Positions 1-7,645 of a DNA stretch of 64,000 bases are shown here, in pieces. The stretch's first letter is position 1. Each line of letters opens with the position of its first letter. Source of the DNA: Bacteroidia bacterium (lineage in GTDB: Bacteria; Bacteroidota; Bacteroidia; Cytophagales; Cyclobacteriaceae); NCBI GenBank assembly GCA_030432655.1, contig JAUILA010000003.1:124001-188000 (forward strand), given 5' to 3'. A model generated the notes under the pieces. It saw only the letters and a list, made by a program, of their open reading frames with translations. It made no database searches and was not told the DNA's origin. Both the position numbers and the translations under genes were made by a program.

Positions 1-457
1 TTTTGATCCATCAGATGTGGACGAATTTTTCACCTGCGGGCCGGAACCTATGATGATCGCGATCCGGGATGCGCTGCTGGAAATGGGCGTATCCTCCAGC
101 CGCATTCATATGGAACTCTTCACATCACCTCTCGGCAAACTGGGAACAGGTGATAAAAAAGAAAAGCCAGCTATCAAAGCGAAGAGTGAAGTGACCATCA
201 CCATGGATGGCCATCAATTTACCTTTCCCTATGACTCATCCGATTCTATCCTTGAGGTGGCAATCGAGAATGGGGTGGACCTGCCATTTGCCTGTAAAGG
301 CGGAGTATGCAGCACCTGTGTTTGTAAGTTGCAGGAAGGCGAAGTGGAAATGACGGTGAATTATGCCCTGGAGCCGGATGAACTGGCTAAAGGTATGATT
401 TTAAGTTGTCAGTCACACCCGAAAACAGACAAGGTGAAATTGACGTTTGATATATAG
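1..457 (+). CDS. paaE: Phenylacetyl-CoA epoxidase reductase subunit PaaE (3' part; start is outside the window)
   Basis: PaaE passes electrons from NADPH through FAD and a 2Fe-2S cluster to the PaaABC epoxidase. The frame is open from base 2, so the gene begins upstream; only about 151 C-terminal residues are visible. They contain the end of the ferredoxin-reductase nucleotide-binding module (FFTCGPEPMM) and then a plant-type ferredoxin domain with the cysteine pattern CKGGVCSTCVC, followed by a fourth cysteine near the end (LSCQSHP). paaA starts 17 bases downstream. In E. coli paaE follows paaD; here it precedes paaA. Identification is secure from the domain pair and the context. Confidence 0.95.
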   Translation, partial: FDPSDVDEFFTCGPEPMMIAIRDALLEMGVSSSRIHMELFTSPLGKLGTGDKKEKPAIKAKSEVTITMDGHQFTFPYDSSDSILEVAIENGVDLPFACKGGVCSTCVCKLQEGEVEMTVNYALEPDELAKGMILSCQSHPKTDKVKLTFDI

Positions 458-474
458 AGCCTGAATAAAAAATT

Positions 475-1413
475 ATGAATACTGAATCACTTGAAAAGCA
501 CTTTAATGATAAGATCGAAGAGGATATCCGGATAGAGCCCAAGGACTGGATGCCGGAGAAATACCGGAAGACACTGATCCGTCAGATTTCGCAACATGCC
601 CATTCGGAAATTGTCGGAATGCTGCCGGAAGCCAACTGGATCACCCGGGCTCCCACGCTCAGACGTAAAGCGGCGGCCCTGGCGAAGGTTCAGGACGAAG
701 CGGGGCACGGTCTTTACCTGTACAGTGCCTGCGAAACACTGGGGGTGGAGCGGGACGACCTGCTTGCCGACCTTCACAGCGGAAAGGCCAAGTATTCAAG
801 CATTTTTAATTATCCTACGCTGACCTGGGCCGATATGGGTGCCATCGGGTGGCTCGTCGACGGGGCTGCCATCATGAACCAGGTGCCGCTTTGCCGCGCT
901 TCATACGGTCCGTATGCCCGCGCTATGGTCCGCATCTGCAAGGAAGAATCCTTTCATCAGCGACAAGGGTATGAAATTATGCTCACCCTGTGCAAGGGAT
1001 CAGAGGAGCAGAAAAACATGGCACAGGATGCACTTAACCGTTGGTGGTGGCCATCCCTGATGATGTTCGGTCCGACCGATAAAGATTCCAAACATACCGC
1101 CGATTCCATGCGCTGGGGTATCAAACGATTTACCAATGACGAACTTCGTCAGAAATTTGTCGATGTCACCGTCCCCCAGGCAGATATACTCGGGCTTACT
1201 GTTCCGGATAAAGACCTGAAATGGAATGAAGAAAGCGGTCATTACGATTTCGGAGAGATCAACTGGGAAGAATTTTATAATGTTATCAGCGGAAACGGTC
1301 CTTGTAACCGTGAACGGCTGGAAGCCCGCCGGAATGCCCATGATAAAGGCGAATGGGTTCGTGAAGCTGCGCAGGCGTACGCTGAGAAAAAATCAAGAAA
1401 TAAAGCTGCATAA
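475..1413 (+). CDS. paaA: 1,2-phenylacetyl-CoA epoxidase, catalytic subunit PaaA
   Basis: PaaA carries the carboxylate-bridged di-iron centre that epoxidises phenylacetyl-CoA, the step that removes aromaticity. The 312-residue product has nearly the length of E. coli PaaA. Iron-ligand motifs are visible: DEAGH (E75, H78) and EESFH (E158, H161), with a further acidic candidate at E45. The start ATG lies 17 bases after paaE, and paaB begins 9 bases after the stop, so the subunits are co-transcribed. It acts in the cytoplasm with PaaB, PaaC and PaaE. Nothing in the sequence looks broken. Confidence 0.97.
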   Translation: MNTESLEKHFNDKIEEDIRIEPKDWMPEKYRKTLIRQISQHAHSEIVGMLPEANWITRAPTLRRKAAALAKVQDEAGHGLYLYSACETLGVERDDLLADLHSGKAKYSSIFNYPTLTWADMGAIGWLVDGAAIMNQVPLCRASYGPYARAMVRICKEESFHQRQGYEIMLTLCKGSEEQKNMAQDALNRWWWPSLMMFGPTDKDSKHTADSMRWGIKRFTNDELRQKFVDVTVPQADILGLTVPDKDLKWNEESGHYDFGEINWEEFYNVISGNGPCNRERLEARRNAHDKGEWVREAAQAYAEKKSRNKAA

Positions 1414-1422
1414 ATCATAATC

Positions 1423-1716
1423 ATGAAATCTATGAGCAAGAACTGGCCACTTTGGGAAATATTTATCCGGAGCAAAGCCGGACTGAACCACAAACATGTT
1501 GGCAGTCTTCACGCGGCGGACGCCGCTATGGCGATTCAGAATGCCCGGGATGTATATACACGGCGCAATGAAGGTGTCAGTATCTGGGTTGTTGAGTCCT
1601 CACATATCACCGCGTCAGATCCTGACGATTCGGATCCGCTCTATGAACCTGCAAAAGACAAAGTCTACAGGCATCCTACATTTTATGACCTGCCGGACGA
1701 GTTAAAACACATGTAA
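1423..1716 (+). CDS. paaB: 1,2-phenylacetyl-CoA epoxidase subunit PaaB
   Basis: PaaB is the small structural subunit of the PaaABCE multicomponent oxygenase and is thought to bridge PaaAC units. The 97-residue product has the family's usual length and its characteristic opening (WPLWEIFIRSKAGLNHKHVGSLHA) and the WVVESS segment. A second ATG four codons in (MSKNWPL) could be the true start. It sits between paaA (9-base gap) and paaC (6-base gap), which fixes its role. Confidence 0.96.
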   Translation: MKSMSKNWPLWEIFIRSKAGLNHKHVGSLHAADAAMAIQNARDVYTRRNEGVSIWVVESSHITASDPDDSDPLYEPAKDKVYRHPTFYDLPDELKHM

Positions 1717-1722
1717 TCCATT

Positions 1723-2475
1723 ATGGACACTAATAAATTCAATTATATTCTCCAGCAAGCCGACAATTGCCTTATCCTGGGACAACGACTGGGAGAATGG
1801 TGCGGTCACGGCCCCATCCTCGAACAGGATATTGCAATGACAAACATATCGTTGGACCTGATTGGTCAGGCACGCCTGTTCTACCAGTACGCCGCCGAAC
1901 TGCAGGACGAAGGGAAAACGGAGGATGACCTTGCCTACCTGCGTGATGCGTGGGATTTCAGGAATGTCAAACTGGTGGAGCAACCCAACGGTGATTTTGC
2001 CCAAACAATCATCAGGCAGTTCCTGTACGACACATTCTCCTGTTATTATTACGAAGCATTAAAAGAAAGTAACGACGAGCGGCTTGCATCCATTGCGGCC
2101 AAATCACACAAGGAAACGCTTTACCATGTTAAATGGAGTGGCGACTGGGTGCTGAGGCTGGGCGACGGGACGAGCGAAAGTCATGAACGGGCACAATCGG
2201 CCCTGGACTTGCTCCGGCCCTATGCCGACGAGCTTGTTATTCCGTCAGAGGCGGATCAGAAGGCAGCAGAGGAAGGATACGGACCGGACCTTGGTAAAAT
2301 TGCTGAACTTCGTTCCGAAAAACTGAATGCAGTATTATCTGAGTCCACTCTTAACGTTCCTGAATCAGGATTTACACACAGCGGGGGTAAAGACGGGCGC
2401 CATACCGAGCACCTTGGATATATCCTGGCAGATCTGCAGTTCTTACAACGCGCATACCCCGGAAACAAATGGTAA
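1723..2475 (+). CDS. paaC: 1,2-phenylacetyl-CoA epoxidase subunit PaaC
   Basis: PaaC is a ferritin-like paralogue of PaaA that lacks a working metal site and supports the catalytic subunit in the heterocomplex. The 250-residue length matches the family (about 248). The helical family pattern is seen in DNCLILGQRLGEWCGHGP near the N-terminus and HVKWSGDWVLRLGDG in the middle. The last seven bases overlap the start of paaD, so translation of the two is probably coupled. Confidence 0.96.
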   Translation: MDTNKFNYILQQADNCLILGQRLGEWCGHGPILEQDIAMTNISLDLIGQARLFYQYAAELQDEGKTEDDLAYLRDAWDFRNVKLVEQPNGDFAQTIIRQFLYDTFSCYYYEALKESNDERLASIAAKSHKETLYHVKWSGDWVLRLGDGTSESHERAQSALDLLRPYADELVIPSEADQKAAEEGYGPDLGKIAELRSEKLNAVLSESTLNVPESGFTHSGGKDGRHTEHLGYILADLQFLQRAYPGNKW

Positions 2476-2930
2476 TCAGCCGCGAAGAAATAATGAAGAT
2501 CCTCGAAGAGGTTAAAGATCCCGAGATCCCGGTGATCTCCATATACGATCTTGGCATTTTGCGGGATGTCCGGGTGAACGAAGACGATGTGGAAGTGATC
2601 ATTACTCCTACCTATACCGGGTGTCCTGCCATGCTGGAAATCCAGAAAGACATCAATAACCAGCTGAAAAAAGAAGGAATCAATAACTTCAGGGTAACCA
2701 CTGTCCTTTCCCCGGCCTGGTCTACGGATTTCATGACAGAAGAAGGAAAGGCAAAACTGATGGAATACGGTATTTCACCTCCGAACCCATCGGATGAAAA
2801 TGACATTGAATGCCCGCACTGCCATTCTCATAATACAAAAATGCTGAGTCAGTTTGGTTCAACCGCCTGCAAGGCCCTGTACAAATGCAATGACTGCCAG
2901 GAACCATTTTACTATTTTAAATGCCATTGA
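2469..2930 (+). CDS. paaD: PaaD, iron-sulfur assembly factor for the epoxidase
   Basis: PaaD belongs to the MIP18/DUF59 family and is needed to make active phenylacetyl-CoA epoxidase, probably in cluster or iron loading. The N-terminal 100 residues have the DUF59 pattern (DPEIPVISIYDLGIL, then TPTYTGCPAM with the conserved cysteine). The C-terminal 45 residues hold a zinc-ribbon-like set: CPHC, a middle TACKALYKCNDC and a final FKC. The 153-residue length fits the family. It overlaps paaC by 7 bases and is followed by paaI after 31 bases. Confidence 0.94.
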   Translation: MVISREEIMKILEEVKDPEIPVISIYDLGILRDVRVNEDDVEVIITPTYTGCPAMLEIQKDINNQLKKEGINNFRVTTVLSPAWSTDFMTEEGKAKLMEYGISPPNPSDENDIECPHCHSHNTKMLSQFGSTACKALYKCNDCQEPFYYFKCH

Positions 2931-2961
2931 AAAGTCCTATCATTAAGAACAGACCTGAGCA

Positions 2962-3372
2962 ATGACCAATCCTGAGAAAATTGTCAGCCAAATGATGGCC
3001 AAAGACGCTTTCAGCCAATGGCTGGATGTGAAGGTGGATGAAGTTCGCGAAGGATTTGCCCAAATCAGCATGACAGTACGTGAGGAAATGCTGAACGGAC
3101 ATCAGATCATGCACGGAGGCATCTCCTATTCGCTTGCTGACAGTGCGTTTGCCTTTGCGAGCAATACGCACGGACGGAAAGCGGTATCAATCGAGACGTC
3201 AATCAATCACCTGAAACCCGTTTTTGCCGGCGACCGGCTCACTGCCACGGCAGAAATGGAAAGCCTGTCGAGAAGCGTTGGATACTACCTGGTGCGGGTA
3301 AAACGGGAGAATGACCTGGTCGGATTGTTTAAAGGAGTGGTCTACCGCAAGCAGGAAGAATGGAAAATATAA
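2962..3372 (+). CDS. paaI: Hydroxyphenylacetyl-CoA thioesterase PaaI (hotdog fold)
   Basis: PaaI hydrolyses dead-end phenylacetyl-CoA thioesters and protects the CoA pool during phenylacetate breakdown. The 136-residue product is a single hotdog domain. The family signature HGGISYSLADSAFAFASN is visible at about residues 51-68, including the HGG and the acidic D that polarises the nucleophilic water. It lies inside the paa operon; the thiolase gene begins 4 bases after its stop. Confidence 0.93.
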   Translation: MTNPEKIVSQMMAKDAFSQWLDVKVDEVREGFAQISMTVREEMLNGHQIMHGGISYSLADSAFAFASNTHGRKAVSIETSINHLKPVFAGDRLTATAEMESLSRSVGYYLVRVKRENDLVGLFKGVVYRKQEEWKI

Positions 3373-3376
3373 CTAC

Positions 3377-4585
3377 ATGAAGGAAGCCTATATCATAGAC
3401 GGAATAAGAACCCCTGTCGGCAAATTCGGAGGCACGTTGTCGGCTGTTCGGACAGACGATCTGGCCGCACTGGTCATCCGGGCCCTGCTAGACCGGCACA
3501 AAGACCTTGATCCGGCCCGAATTGACGATGTCATCATGGGGTGCGCCAATCAGGCCGGGGAAGATAACCGAAACGTAGCCCGTATGGCCGTTTTGCTTGC
3601 CGGACTGCCGTATTCCGTGCCGGGAGAGACTGTTAACCGCCTCTGTGCCTCAGGCATGTCGGCCATTGTTCAGGCCAACCGGGCTATACATACCGGTGAC
3701 GGAGAATTATTCATTTCCGGGGGTGTGGAGAATATGACCAGGGGCCCCTGGGTCATATCTAAATCAGCCCGTCCTTTTGGCAATGATTCAGAAATGTTTG
3801 ATTCCAGTTTTGGCTGGCGGTTTATCAACCCAAAGATGCAGGAGATCTATGGTACGGACTCCATGGGCATAACGGCGGAGAATTTGGTGGATATCCACCA
3901 CATCAGCCGGGAAGACCAGGACCGGTTTGCCGCCTGGTCCCAGCAGAAGGCCGGCAAGGCACAAAGCAGCGGACGGCTTGCGGAAGAGATCGTAGCGGTG
4001 GAAATTCCTCGTCGAAAGCAAGATCCCCTGATATTCTCCGATGACGAATTTATCCGGCCTGATACGACCCCGGATGTGCTGGCCGGTTTACGTCCGGCAT
4101 TCAGAAATGACGGTACTGTGACGGCCGGGAATGCTTCCGGACTGAATGACGGCGCCGCCGCTGTTCTTGTTGCCTCCGGAGATGCACTCAAATCTGCTTC
4201 CCTGGTACCTATGGCAAGAATTGTGGCTTCGGCAGTTGTGGGCGTGGAACCCAGGATCATGGGGATCGGCCCGGTGGAGGCGACCCGGCTTGCACTTAAA
4301 AGAGCCGGTCTGACACTTGACCAGATGGATATCATCGAAATAAATGAGGCCTTCGCCGCCCAGGCGTTGTCCTGTACCCGGGAGCTGGGCCTTGCTGACG
4401 ATGACGAACGAATTAACCCTAACGGCGGCGCGATCGCCATCGGCCACCCCCTGGGAATGACCGGAACACGGATCACGTATTCAGCAGCCCTGGAGCTCAG
4501 GAAGACTAATAAGAAGTACGCCCTGGCAACCATGTGTGTAGGAGTGGGACAGGGATATGCGGTAATTCTGGAAAACGCCGGATGA
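3377..4585 (+). CDS. paaJ: 3-oxoadipyl-CoA/3-oxo-5,6-dehydrosuberyl-CoA thiolase PaaJ
   Basis: This thiolase performs the last CoA-dependent cleavages of the phenylacetate pathway, releasing acetyl-CoA and succinyl-CoA. The start chosen at 3377 (MKEAYIIDGIRTP) gives 402 residues, the family length; an upstream extension would overlap paaI and has no thiolase similarity. Catalytic motifs are all present: NRLCASGM (nucleophilic Cys90), NEAFAAQ, GGAIAIGHPLG and the second cysteine in TMCVGVGQG. The stop overlaps the paaY start as ATGA. PcaF-type thiolases are near-identical in sequence, but the context favours PaaJ. Confidence 0.94.
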   Translation: MKEAYIIDGIRTPVGKFGGTLSAVRTDDLAALVIRALLDRHKDLDPARIDDVIMGCANQAGEDNRNVARMAVLLAGLPYSVPGETVNRLCASGMSAIVQANRAIHTGDGELFISGGVENMTRGPWVISKSARPFGNDSEMFDSSFGWRFINPKMQEIYGTDSMGITAENLVDIHHISREDQDRFAAWSQQKAGKAQSSGRLAEEIVAVEIPRRKQDPLIFSDDEFIRPDTTPDVLAGLRPAFRNDGTVTAGNASGLNDGAAAVLVASGDALKSASLVPMARIVASAVVGVEPRIMGIGPVEATRLALKRAGLTLDQMDIIEINEAFAAQALSCTRELGLADDDERINPNGGAIAIGHPLGMTGTRITYSAALELRKTNKKYALATMCVGVGQGYAVILENAG

Positions 4586-5181
4586 TTTACTCATTCAACC
4601 ATATGACCCCGGTCGTGCACGAAAGCGCTTTTGTGCACCCGCAGGCAGCGGTCACCGGCGATGTGATCATCGGGAAAGATGTTTACATTGGCCCCGGAGC
4701 GGCGATCAGGGGAGACTGGGGACGAATTGTGATTGAAGACGGATGCAATGTACAGGAGAATTGTACCATCCATATGTTTCCCGGTATTACCATCACACTT
4801 CAGGAAGGCGCACATATCGGGCACGGAGCCATTATCCACGGAGCTCAGATCGGACGGAACGTACTGATCGGAATGAATGCCGTGATTATGGATAACGCCA
4901 GGATCGGCGATGAATCAATCGTCGGAGCGCTGAGTTTTGTAAAAACCGGTGAGGTCTTTGAACCCCGCAGCCTGGTGGTGGGCAATCCGGCCAGGATGAT
5001 TAAAAAGGTCAGCGATGAAATGATCGAATGGAAAACTGAAGGCACCCGGCTGTACCAGAAACTGCCCCGGGAGTGCCATGAAACCCTGAAGGCTTGTGAG
5101 CCGCTCAGGAAAGAAGAACCGGATCGTCCGGTTGCCTCGGCGGACTACAGCACATGGAAAGAAACCAAGAAATCAACATGA
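4582..5181 (+). CDS. paaY: PaaY, hexapeptide-repeat protein (gamma-carbonic-anhydrase-like thioesterase)
   Basis: PaaY is a left-handed beta-helix protein of the gamma-class carbonic anhydrase family; in characterised paa pathways it acts as a thioesterase on ring-hydroxylated or oxepin CoA by-products. The start at 4582 overlaps the thiolase stop by four bases and yields 199 residues (family about 196). Hexapeptide repeats run through roughly residues 20-130. Metal-ligand-type histidines appear in CTIHMFPG, AHIGHGAIIHG. The stop overlaps the paaZ start (ATGA). Confidence 0.92.
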   Translation: MIYSFNHMTPVVHESAFVHPQAAVTGDVIIGKDVYIGPGAAIRGDWGRIVIEDGCNVQENCTIHMFPGITITLQEGAHIGHGAIIHGAQIGRNVLIGMNAVIMDNARIGDESIVGALSFVKTGEVFEPRSLVVGNPARMIKKVSDEMIEWKTEGTRLYQKLPRECHETLKACEPLRKEEPDRPVASADYSTWKETKKST

Positions 5182-7220
5182 AAAAAATACAGCACTACAT
5201 AGCCGGAGAATGGATGGAAGGAGAAGGAGACGGTGAAGTGTTACACCACGCCATTACAGGTGAGCCGGTGGCCGCACATACTATCCAGGGTATCGATTTT
5301 GAAAAAGCGTATACTTACGCACGTCGGACGGGTAACCCGGCGCTGAGAAAAATGTCTTTCCAGGAAAGGGGGTTAATGCTGAAAGCCCTTGCGTTTCACC
5401 TACTGGAACAAAAAGAAAAGTTCTATGAAGTAAGCAAGGCTACGGGGGCGACGCGCGGTGACAGCTGGATTGATATAGAAGGCGGTATTGGAAATGTATT
5501 CTCCAACGCCAGCCTGCGAAGACAGTTCCCTAATACACCCTGGTACGTAGACGGTGATGCCGTCGGCCTGTCAAAAGAAGGAACCTTTGTCGGTCATCAT
5601 ATCATGGTGCCCCGCGAAGGAGTGGCCGTCCACATCAACGCATTTAATTTTCCGGTTTGGGGAATGCTGGAAAAGGCCGCTGTGAACTGGCTGGCTGGGA
5701 TGCCGTGTATTATTAAACCGGCTGAACAAACCTGTTACCTTACGGAAACGGTAGTTCGGGAAATCATTGATTCGGGAATTTTGCCCAAAGGAGCTCTTCA
5801 GCTGGTGGCAGGTTACGGAAATGGTCTTCTCGACTTTGCTGATTCGCAGGACGTGGTAACATTCACCGGCTCATTCGAGACCGGAAAAAAGCTTAAAACA
5901 TTACCAAACATTATCGAAAATTCGGTGCCCTTTAACCTGGAAGCCGATTCGCTGAATTGTGCGGTGCTTGGGGAAGACGCTGTTCCCGGCACCCCGGAAT
6001 TTGACCTCTTCATAAAAGAAGTCCGCAAAGAAATCACGGTGAAATGCGGTCAGAAATGTACGGCCATACGCAGGATCCTGGTTCCGGAAAACCTGGTGGA
6101 AGATGTACAGATCGCCCTGGGTAAGGCCCTTGAAAAAACAGTGATCGGAAACCCGGATGAGGAAGGGGTTCGCATGGGGGCACTGGCTGGCAAGGAACAA
6201 CTTCAGGAAGTACTGAAAAAAGTGGCAGATATTGCCCGGTCTTCTCAAATGATCTATGGAACAACGGAAGAGATTGCTTTAAAAGGAGCCGACTGGAAAA
6301 AGGGCTCATTCATCTCTCCCATCGTTTTTCTAAACAAAAATCCGCTGCAGAGCACTGAACCGCACGAAGTGGAAGCTTTCGGCCCGGTGAGTACTATTCT
6401 CCCGTACAAAAACCTGGAGGAAGCCATTGAAATATCAAAAAGAGGTAAAGGTTCGCTTTGTACTTCCATAGTCACAGGCGATGACCGGATTGCCGCCGAA
6501 TATACTATTGGTGCCGCTTCCCATCACGGGAGAATACTTATTCTCAATGAGCAATGTGCGCGTGAAAGTACGGGGCATGGTTCACCACTTCCGCAGCTGG
6601 TTCACGGCGGACCAGGACGCGCCGGAGGTGGGGAGGAAATGGGCGGTAAACGCGGGGTCATGCACTACATGCAGCGCACCGCCGTGCAGGGTTCGCCGAC
6701 GACACTTACCGAAATTACCCGGCAATATCAGTATGGCGGCGAATACAAGGATCCGGGCCAGCATTTATTCTCCAAGTATTTTGAAGACATAGAGATTGGA
6801 GAAACCGTTATCACAGCAAAACGTACGGTAACAGAAACAGATATTGTCAATTTTTCAGGTGTCAGCTGGGACCATTTCTACGCCCATACGGACGAGACTG
6901 CACTGGAAGGAACCACATTTGAACGACGGGTGGCACATGGCTATTTTGTATTGTCCGCCGCTGCCGGTTTATTCGTCCAGGCGAAGAAAGGACCAGTGCT
7001 GTTGAATTACGGGCTGGAGGATTGCAGATTTACCAAACCCGTCTACCCCGGTATGACTATTGGTGTCCGGCTTACTGCCAAACAGAAGATAGACCAGGAA
7101 AAGAAAGACGATATCGCCAAGGGTATTGTTAAATTTCTTGTTGATGTCTATGACGAAACCGGCGAAACAGTGGCAATAGCCACCATTCTGACCATGATTA
7201 AAAAGCGGAATCAGGAGTAA
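5178..7220 (+). CDS. paaZ: Bifunctional PaaZ: oxepin-CoA hydrolase and aldehyde dehydrogenase
   Basis: PaaZ opens the oxepin-CoA ring and oxidises the resulting aldehyde before it cyclises to a dead-end product. The ATG at 5178 overlaps the paaY stop and gives 680 residues, like E. coli PaaZ. The N-terminal 520 residues are the aldehyde dehydrogenase, with INAFNFPVWG, the TFTGS turn and the catalytic cysteine in CGQKCTAIRR. The C-terminal 140 residues are a MaoC-type hydratase fold with the active-site stretch SWDHFYAHTDE. It is the last gene of the operon; no clear terminator follows. Confidence 0.96.
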   Translation: MKKIQHYIAGEWMEGEGDGEVLHHAITGEPVAAHTIQGIDFEKAYTYARRTGNPALRKMSFQERGLMLKALAFHLLEQKEKFYEVSKATGATRGDSWIDIEGGIGNVFSNASLRRQFPNTPWYVDGDAVGLSKEGTFVGHHIMVPREGVAVHINAFNFPVWGMLEKAAVNWLAGMPCIIKPAEQTCYLTETVVREIIDSGILPKGALQLVAGYGNGLLDFADSQDVVTFTGSFETGKKLKTLPNIIENSVPFNLEADSLNCAVLGEDAVPGTPEFDLFIKEVRKEITVKCGQKCTAIRRILVPENLVEDVQIALGKALEKTVIGNPDEEGVRMGALAGKEQLQEVLKKVADIARSSQMIYGTTEEIALKGADWKKGSFISPIVFLNKNPLQSTEPHEVEAFGPVSTILPYKNLEEAIEISKRGKGSLCTSIVTGDDRIAAEYTIGAASHHGRILILNEQCARESTGHGSPLPQLVHGGPGRAGGGEEMGGKRGVMHYMQRTAVQGSPTTLTEITRQYQYGGEYKDPGQHLFSKYFEDIEIGETVITAKRTVTETDIVNFSGVSWDHFYAHTDETALEGTTFERRVAHGYFVLSAAAGLFVQAKKGPVLLNYGLEDCRFTKPVYPGMTIGVRLTAKQKIDQEKKDDIAKGIVKFLVDVYDETGETVAIATILTMIKKRNQE

Positions 7221-7260
7221 AATTTCCCCTCAGCTGAAAATAAATTAACGCTCGCTTTTC

Positions 7261-7307
7261 ATTTGTTTGACAAATAAGAAGTAAATCCACATATTTGTTT
7301 GACAAAT
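7261..7307. promoter_or_regulatory. Two identical palindromic operator candidates for the PadR regulator
   Basis: Two perfect copies of ATTTGTTTGACAAAT lie at 7261-7275 and 7293-7307. Each is a palindrome (ATTTGT, 3-base centre, ACAAAT). Their starts are 32 bases apart, about three helical turns, so two dimers would sit on the same face. The second copy ends 14 bases before the chosen PadR start at 7322. Palindromic sites and autoregulation are usual for PadR proteins; binding here is inferred. Confidence 0.75.
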
Positions 7308-7321
7308 ACGAATCATATATC

Positions 7322-7645
7322 ATGCGAGGTACAAATCTCGGGGAATTTGAAGAACTGGTTTTACTGGCAGTGGCTGCTTTGGAGAAGGAAGCTTATGGCG
7401 TTTCCATCGGGCAGCTCATTGAGGATGAGGCCAGGCGGAATGTAACAATCAGCACCATTCACAATGCCCTTTACCGGCTGGAAAAAAAGGGCTATCTGAC
7501 TTCACGATTCGGCGGGGCCACAGATGAACGTGGCGGCAGAAGAAAGCGATATTTCCAGCTGACGGAAGAGGGCAAAATTGCACTTCAGGAATCCAGGGAG
7601 CTTAGGGAACGCATGTGGCAATTAATTCCCGACACCAATGGCTGA
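7322..7645 (+). CDS. PadR-family transcriptional regulator
   Basis: A 107-residue PadR winged-helix repressor. The start is placed at 7322 (MRGTNLGEFEELVLL), the normal family start; longer versions would run through the second operator. Family features are the opening LGEFEELVLLAVAAL, the recognition region TISTIHNALYRLEKKGYL and the wing (DERGGRRKRYFQLTEEG). The gene overlaps the permease gene downstream by 8 bases, so it most likely controls that transporter and itself through the paired palindromes just upstream. The inducing signal cannot be read from sequence. Confidence 0.93.
   Translation: MRGTNLGEFEELVLLAVAALEKEAYGVSIGQLIEDEARRNVTISTIHNALYRLEKKGYLTSRFGGATDERGGRRKRYFQLTEEGKIALQESRELRERMWQLIPDTNG

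Noticed and set aside
3847-4533. Long open frame (228 codons) on the minus strand
   Set aside because: It is antisense to the paaJ thiolase, which has all catalytic motifs; the antisense product has no recognisable domain.
7261-7307. Direct repeats that might mark a mobile element end
   Set aside because: No transposase or integrase is nearby, and each copy is a palindrome, as expected for an operator.
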